64,000 nt of DNA from Pantoea cypripedii (GTDB lineage: Bacteria > Pseudomonadota > Gammaproteobacteria > Enterobacterales > Enterobacteriaceae): the NCBI RefSeq assembly GCF_011395035.1, contig NZ_CP024768.1, positions 468,586 through 532,585 on the forward strand. The letters are read 5' to 3'. Position numbers and translations under genes: made by a program. Positions 60,025 through 64,000 of the stretch are shown one piece after another. Positions within the stretch are counted from its first letter, which is position 1. Every line of letters begins with the position of its first letter. The notes under the pieces are model-generated. The model saw only the letters and a program-made list of their open reading frames with translations. It did no database searches and was not told where the DNA came from.

Positions 60025-61457
60025 CAGTTGTTCTGGTAAATGTCCTTGTAGAGGCGGCTTTCAAAACGCACCAGCGGAATGCGGCGTGTCTTCTGATCTT
60101 CCGGCGGTACTGCATAACCGGACAGATACTGGACAAAGGCAACGCGCGCGCCGCTGGCAGTGGTAATGAATCCTGCCAGATTATAGACGCCCTGCAGCGA
60201 ACCGGTCTTCGCCGATACCTTACCATCAACGCCAGCTTCATGCAGACCACCACGATATTGTAGCGTGCCATCGTAGCCCGCCAGCGGCAGCATGGAGATG
60301 TAGTTCAGCGTTGAATCATTTTTGGCGATGTATTGCAGCACCTGCATCATCGTACTGGGCGCGACCAAATCATGACGTGACAGGCCGGAGCCGTCTACCT
60401 GAATGGTGTTGCCGAGATCGATACCGGCTTTTTCGCGCAGAATACGGCGCACCGCATCAGAACCGGCACGGAAGGTGCCTGGAACGTTGAAGTAATGGTG
60501 GCCGATGGTGCGAAACACGGTGTCGGCAATCATATTGTCCGATTTCTTCAGCATGGTATGCAGCAAATCGTGTAGCGGTGCGGATTGCGTGGAAGCCAGC
60601 ACCGTACCCGGCGACGTGACCTGCGTCTGACGCACCAGATGGCCGCTGTAGTCGATATCCGCAGCACGCAGTTCATCTTTCAGGATCTCGCCTGCCCAGG
60701 CTGCGCCATCCTGCACCGCAAAGGCCAGCGGCAACGGTTCGGCACGCTGGCGCATGCAACCGGTCAGGGTGTAGCGATTCAGTTCGCCTGGTACTACATC
60801 CAGCTCGCAATATTGTCCTTCGCCGCTGTTGGGGCCGAGGGTTCGTACCTGGCTGAACATATGCGCCGGATAATAGGAGGCGATGCGCACAAAGGCGGTT
60901 TCGCCCGGCTTGCTGGCGCTGTAGAGCGAAACGGAGAAACAGTTTTTATCGACGATGGCAGCCCCTGGTGGTGCGCTGAAGCATTGCGTCAGATCGTTCC
61001 ACGGCCAGCCCGGAGCCATATCGTGGCTGGCGAAGACCGAGGTATCGATCACCAGGTTGCCTTTAATATGGGTGATGCCCTGCTTTTTCAGCGTGGCGAC
61101 CATGTTGCGTAAATCCTGACGACTTAACGTCGGATCACCGGCAAAGCGCGCCACCAGATCGCCATTCAGGGTGCCATCGCTGACTGCGCCCTTGGTTTCC
61201 AGCGTGGTCTGAAAACGGAAGTCTGGCCCGAGCTCCAGCAATGCCGCCAGCGCGGTCACGACCTTCATGGTACTGGCGGGTAACGCCATTTGTTTGCCAT
61301 GAAAATCGATTATCGGGGTTGATGCGCCCACTTTTTGTACCATCAGCGCCAGGTTTGCGCCGTCTGGTAAATACTGCATGTATTCCTCAACGGGGGCTGC
61401 TTGTGCCTGCAGCATAAACGCACAGGTTAATCCGGTAACAAGTCGTGAAAATCGCAT
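60024..61457 (-). CDS. dacB: DacB (PBP4), D-alanyl-D-alanine carboxypeptidase/endopeptidase
   Basis: Periplasmic penicillin-binding protein of the S13 family that trims and cleaves peptidoglycan cross-links. The 477-residue product has a signal peptide (about 1-20, ending AQAA), the active-site Ser62-x-x-Lys65 in LPASTMK, the SDN motif in KKSDNMIAD and the KTG motif in SAKTGSLQG. A 201-bp upstream extension of the frame crosses the greA promoter and is not coding. First gene of dacB-pmrA-pmrB; divergent from greA. Confidence 0.95.
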   Translation of the reverse strand: MRFSRLVTGLTCAFMLQAQAAPVEEYMQYLPDGANLALMVQKVGASTPIIDFHGKQMALPASTMKVVTALAALLELGPDFRFQTTLETKGAVSDGTLNGDLVARFAGDPTLSRQDLRNMVATLKKQGITHIKGNLVIDTSVFASHDMAPGWPWNDLTQCFSAPPGAAIVDKNCFSVSLYSASKPGETAFVRIASYYPAHMFSQVRTLGPNSGEGQYCELDVVPGELNRYTLTGCMRQRAEPLPLAFAVQDGAAWAGEILKDELRAADIDYSGHLVRQTQVTSPGTVLASTQSAPLHDLLHTMLKKSDNMIADTVFRTIGHHYFNVPGTFRAGSDAVRRILREKAGIDLGNTIQVDGSGLSRHDLVAPSTMMQVLQYIAKNDSTLNYISMLPLAGYDGTLQYRGGLHEAGVDGKVSAKTGSLQGVYNLAGFITTASGARVAFVQYLSGYAVPPEDQKTRRIPLVRFESRLYKDIYQNN

Positions 61458-61521
61458 AATCTCGCGGTAACTGACGGGTGAAGGCGACAATACTACGTCC
61501 CCGGACGGTGCAAAGTAAACG

Positions 61522-61550
61522 ATGACCCACAGGGAACTCTGGGGTAAAAT
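61522..61550 (+). promoter_or_regulatory. greA promoter
   Basis: ATGACC (4 of 6 to TTGACA), 17-bp spacer, TAAAAT (5 of 6 to TATAAT). Transcription would start near 61557, just before a long palindrome. Confidence 0.7.
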
Positions 61551-61556
61551 ACGTAT

Positions 61557-61610
61557 CAAAATGCAAAACCAATCCTGACCCGGAAAGCTTTCCGGGTCAG
61601 GATTCTTTTG
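61557..61610 (+). ncRNA. graL: GraL-like leader RNA ending in a 34-bp perfect palindrome
   Basis: A perfect 34-bp palindrome at 61571-61604 (arms beginning AATCCTGACCCGGAAAG) is followed by CTTTTG. It sits 100 bp upstream of greA, directly after the greA promoter. E. coli greA has a leader terminator that yields the small RNA GraL; the same arrangement is seen here, though the sequence match was not checked. The RNA ends are inferred. Confidence 0.6.
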
Positions 61611-61704
61611 CTTGTGAAAATGAGGTAACGCGCCGCAGAAGCTGTTTTCTGCTGTCACCGGTCAGGATGACGCTGTTAACCAGGAAAGATGACGAGGAGC
61701 CAAA

Positions 61705-62181
61705 ATGAAACAGATTCCGATGACTTTAAAAGGCGCTGAAAAGCTGCGCGAAGAGCTGAACGAACTGAAAACCGTTAAGCGTCCGCGCATCATCGCCTCT
61801 ATCGCCGAAGCCCGTGAGCACGGCGATTTGAAAGAGAATGCCGAATACCATGCTGCCCGCGAAGAACAAGGGTTCTGCGAGGGACGTATTCAGGAGATCG
61901 AAGCGAAACTCTCCAATGCGCAAGTTATTGATGTGACTCAGATGCCGAAAACCGGTCGCGTCATTTTTGGTGCTACCGTGCAGGTGCTGAACATCGATAC
62001 CGATGAAGAATCGACCTACCGTATCGTGGGCGATGATGAAGCCGATTTTAAACAAAATCTGATTTCAGTGAACTCGCCGATGGCGCGTGGTCTGGTCGGG
62101 AAAGAGGCGGATGACGTCGCGATCATCAAAACACCGGGCGGGGATGTGGAATATGAGATCCTGAAGGTGGAATACATCTAA
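61705..62181 (+). CDS. greA: Transcription elongation factor GreA
   Basis: Rescues backtracked RNA polymerase by stimulating transcript cleavage. The 158-residue product has the coiled-coil N-terminal domain with the catalytic acidic tip (EAREHGDLKENAEYHAAREEQGF) and the C-terminal FKBP-like domain (YRIVGDDEADFKQNLISVNSPMARGL). GAGGAGCC precedes the ATG. Close to E. coli GreA throughout. Confidence 0.98.
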   Translation: MKQIPMTLKGAEKLREELNELKTVKRPRIIASIAEAREHGDLKENAEYHAAREEQGFCEGRIQEIEAKLSNAQVIDVTQMPKTGRVIFGATVQVLNIDTDEESTYRIVGDDEADFKQNLISVNSPMARGLVGKEADDVAIIKTPGGDVEYEILKVEYI

Positions 62182-62228
62182 TATATTGCTACGCTTTGAA
62201 ATGCGTTGCTGCATATTGTAAAGAAAGG

Positions 62229-62252
62229 AAAAAGGCCGCATAGCGGCCTTTT
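62229..62252. terminator. Bidirectional terminator between greA and yhbY
   Basis: AAGGCCGC-ATA-GCGGCCTT with A-run on the left and TTTT on the right, between convergent genes. Confidence 0.8.
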
Positions 62253-62288
62253 ATCCCATGCAGGAGCATGGCACTTTCTCTGCCCGCC

Positions 62289-62585
62289 TTACGAACGAGG
62301 CAGAGAAATCTTGCTCTCTTTTGCAGGGCGATACAGCACCAGCGTTTTGCCGATGACCTGTACGTTGCAAGCTTTGGTTTCGCGGACGATAGCGTCAACG
62401 ATCAGGAGCTTGGTTTCACGATCTTCCGAGGCAATTTTTACCTTGATCAATTCGTGATGCTCTAGCGCCTGTTCGATTTCGGCGAGCACGCCTTCAGTCA
62501 GGCCATTACCACCCAGCATAACAACGGGTTTAAGCGGATGGGCAAGGCCTTTCAGGTGCTGTTTTTGTTTGGTACTCAGATTCAT
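62289..62585 (-). CDS. yhbY: YhbY, CRM-domain ribosome assembly protein
   Basis: RNA-binding protein associated with pre-50S particles. The 98-residue product is a single CRM domain with MNLSTKQKQHLKGLAHPLKP, LGGNGLTEGVLAEIEQALEHHELIKVKI and the C-terminal LVLYRPAKESKISLPRS (parts). The GNGLT (GxxG) loop is intact. The ATG at 62585 gives E. coli length; the longer frame runs into the promoter region. Divergent from rlmE. Confidence 0.95.
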   Translation of the reverse strand: MNLSTKQKQHLKGLAHPLKPVVMLGGNGLTEGVLAEIEQALEHHELIKVKIASEDRETKLLIVDAIVRETKACNVQVIGKTLVLYRPAKESKISLPRS

Positions 62586-62711
62586 CGTATTTTTTTGCTT
62601 ACTTAGGGATTGAAAACGGTTCATTCTACCGCCATCTCGGGTATATCGCCAAATCAACGCAACCCATGCGTGCTGATTTATCGCTACGATGACGATTTAA
62701 CTGGAAAAATT

Positions 62712-63341
62712 ATGACGGGTAAAAAGCGTTCGGCCAGTTCCAGTCGCTGGCTTCAGGAACACTTTAGCGATAAATATGTGCAACAGGCACAGAAAAAAGG
62801 GTTGCGTTCGCGCGCCTGGTTTAAACTTGAGGAAATACAGCAGGGTGACAAGCTGTTCAAACCCGGTATGACAGTGGTCGATCTGGGAGCTGCACCCGGT
62901 GGCTGGTCGCAATATGTGGTACAACTGATTGGCTCGAATGGCCGTATCATTGCCTGTGACCTGCTGCCGATGGACCCGATTGTCGGTGTTGATTTTCTGC
63001 AAGGCGATTTTCGTGACGAAGCAGTGCTGAAAACGCTACTGGAACGTGTGGGAGACGAAAAAGTGCAGGTGGTGATGTCGGACATGGCGCCGAACATGAG
63101 TGGTACACCCGCAGTTGATATTCCGCGTTCGATGTATTTGGTAGAATTGGCGCTGGAAATGTGTCGGGATATCCTGGCTCCAGGCGGCAGTTTTGTGGTG
63201 AAAGTGTTTCAGGGAGATGGCTTCGATGAATACCTGCGGGAAATTCGCTCCCTGTTTACGAAAGTGAAAATTCGTAAGCCGGATGCTTCGCGATCACGTT
63301 CGCGCGAAGTGTACATTGTGGCGACAGGGCGCAAACTATAA
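62712..63341 (+). CDS. rlmE: 23S rRNA 2'-O-methyltransferase RlmE (FtsJ/RrmJ)
   Basis: Methylates U2552 of 23S rRNA, a late step of 50S assembly. The 209-residue product has the SAM motif VVDLGAAPGGWSQYV, the K-D-K-E catalytic set (Lys in RSRAWFKLEEI, Asp in VVMSDMAPNMSG, Lys in FVVKVFQG, Glu in SREVYIVATG). The ATG at 62712 gives MTGKKRSASSSRW. Heat-shock gene upstream of ftsH in E. coli, same order here. Confidence 0.97.
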   Translation: MTGKKRSASSSRWLQEHFSDKYVQQAQKKGLRSRAWFKLEEIQQGDKLFKPGMTVVDLGAAPGGWSQYVVQLIGSNGRIIACDLLPMDPIVGVDFLQGDFRDEAVLKTLLERVGDEKVQVVMSDMAPNMSGTPAVDIPRSMYLVELALEMCRDILAPGGSFVVKVFQGDGFDEYLREIRSLFTKVKIRKPDASRSRSREVYIVATGRKL

Positions 63342-63506
63342 CCAGAATTACAGGAATCAAAGCAAGGCGACCAATGCGTTTACACCGATGAGAATTCTGA
63401 CTTTCAGGGTAAACAAGCAAAATCATCAGCGCCGCGATTCCAGGTATGAAGGATATATAGTACCCTACGCTGTCTGTTAACACCGTTGTAATATGAGGTT
63501 AATCCC

Positions 63507-64000
63507 TTGAGTGACATGGCGAAAAACCTGATTCTCTGGTTAGTCATCGCGGTCGTGCTGATGTCAGTATTCCAGAGCTTTGGGCCCAGCGAGTCGAATG
63601 GCCGTAGGGTTGATTATTCAACCTTCCTGTCGGAAGTGAACCAGGATCAGGTCCGCGAGGCACGTATTAACGGGCGTGAGATTAACGTTACCAAAAAAGA
63701 CAGTAATAAATACACGACCTACATTCCTGTCAACGATCCCAAGTTACTCGATAACCTGTTGACCAAAAACGTCAAAGTGGTTGGCGAACCGCCGGAAGAA
63801 CCGAGCCTGCTGGCTTCGATCTTCATCTCCTGGTTCCCGATGCTGCTGCTGATTGGCGTGTGGATCTTCTTTATGCGTCAGATGCAAGGTGGCGGCGGGA
63901 AGGGCGCGATGTCCTTCGGTAAGAGCAAGGCCCGCATGCTGACGGAAGATCAGATCAAAACCACTTTTGCTGATGTGGCCGGTTGTGATGAGGCCAAAGA
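63507..64000 (+). CDS. ftsH: FtsH AAA+ membrane protease, 5' part (cut by window edge)
   Basis: Membrane-anchored ATP-dependent zinc protease; degrades LpxC, sigma-32 and misfolded membrane proteins. About 164 codons are present: cytoplasmic start, first membrane segment (LILWLVIAVVLMSVFQSF), periplasmic domain (DYSTFLSEVNQDQVREARINGREI), second membrane segment (LASIFISWFPMLLLIGVWIFF) and the linker before the AAA domain (TTFADVAGCDEAKE). Start is likely the TTG at 63507, since GAGGTT lies 6-7 bp upstream; the ATG at 63516 is the alternative. Continues past 64000. Confidence 0.96.
   Translation, partial: MSDMAKNLILWLVIAVVLMSVFQSFGPSESNGRRVDYSTFLSEVNQDQVREARINGREINVTKKDSNKYTTYIPVNDPKLLDNLLTKNVKVVGEPPEEPSLLASIFISWFPMLLLIGVWIFFMRQMQGGGGKGAMSFGKSKARMLTEDQIKTTFADVAGCDEAK

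Noticed and set aside
1..64000. tRNA or rRNA genes, CRISPR arrays, insertion sequences, integrases, replication origin
   Set aside because: None was recognised; no transposase or integrase protein, no regularly spaced repeats and no cloverleaf sequence were seen.

Overview
This window is the chromosome of a gammaproteobacterium of the order Enterobacterales. Nearly all housekeeping proteins match their E. coli counterparts residue for residue over long stretches, and gene order follows E. coli around zapE-rplM-rpsI-sspAB, arcB-mtgA, npr-rapZ-ptsN-hpf-rpoN-lptBAC-kdsCD-yrbG, mlaFEDCB-ibaG-murA-sfsB-ispB, rplU-rpmA-obgE and dacB-greA-yhbY-rlmE-ftsH. Small differences (no yhcC, elbB or yhbE; extra enterobactin cluster at obgE; pmrAB behind dacB) suggest Erwiniaceae, probably Pantoea or a near relative. 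That placement is an inference.

Layout. 1-5870: envelope protease degQ, division genes zapG and zapE, ribosomal operon rplM-rpsI, stringent starvation operon sspA-sspB. 5881-15368: a leftward accessory block where E. coli has the nan genes and gltBDF: a secreted chitinase, a stand-alone CysJ-type diflavin reductase, and a very large GltB-like glutamate synthase with extra sequence. No gltD is seen. 15369-20230: regulatory gap, arcB, the sRNA ArcZ, mtgA. 20234-28244: leftward rpoN/PTS-Ntr/LPS-transport cluster. 28471-33257: rightward mla phospholipid transport operon, ibaG and murA. 33329-37087: sfsB, ispB, rplU-rpmA, obgE.

37355-58310 is inserted between obgE and dacB, which are neighbours in E. 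coli. It starts with an A+T-rich gene for a 943-residue SET-domain protein with a repetitive C-terminal half (candidate secreted effector), followed by a colinear enterobactin locus: entHABEC, fepB, entS, fepDGC, entF-ybdZ-fes and fepA, with Fur boxes in all three divergent promoter regions. fepE and entD are absent. 58307-61457 is the leftward operon dacB-pmrA-pmrB, whose sensor keeps the two periplasmic ExxE iron-binding motifs. The window ends in greA (with a GraL-type leader), yhbY, rlmE and the first part of ftsH.

How the parts work together: the enterobactin locus makes 2,3-dihydroxybenzoate (EntCBA), assembles enterobactin (EntEBF, YbdZ), exports it (EntS), recaptures ferric enterobactin (FepA, FepBDGC) and releases the iron (Fes). 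The lpt/kds and mla genes maintain the outer membrane. ArcB and ArcZ form a linked redox-responsive pair. The two most unusual items are the GltB-like/diflavin reductase pair, which may be a glutamate synthase with a non-standard electron donor, and the SET-repeat protein with host-mimicry-like motifs. No tRNA, rRNA, IS element or CRISPR array was seen.
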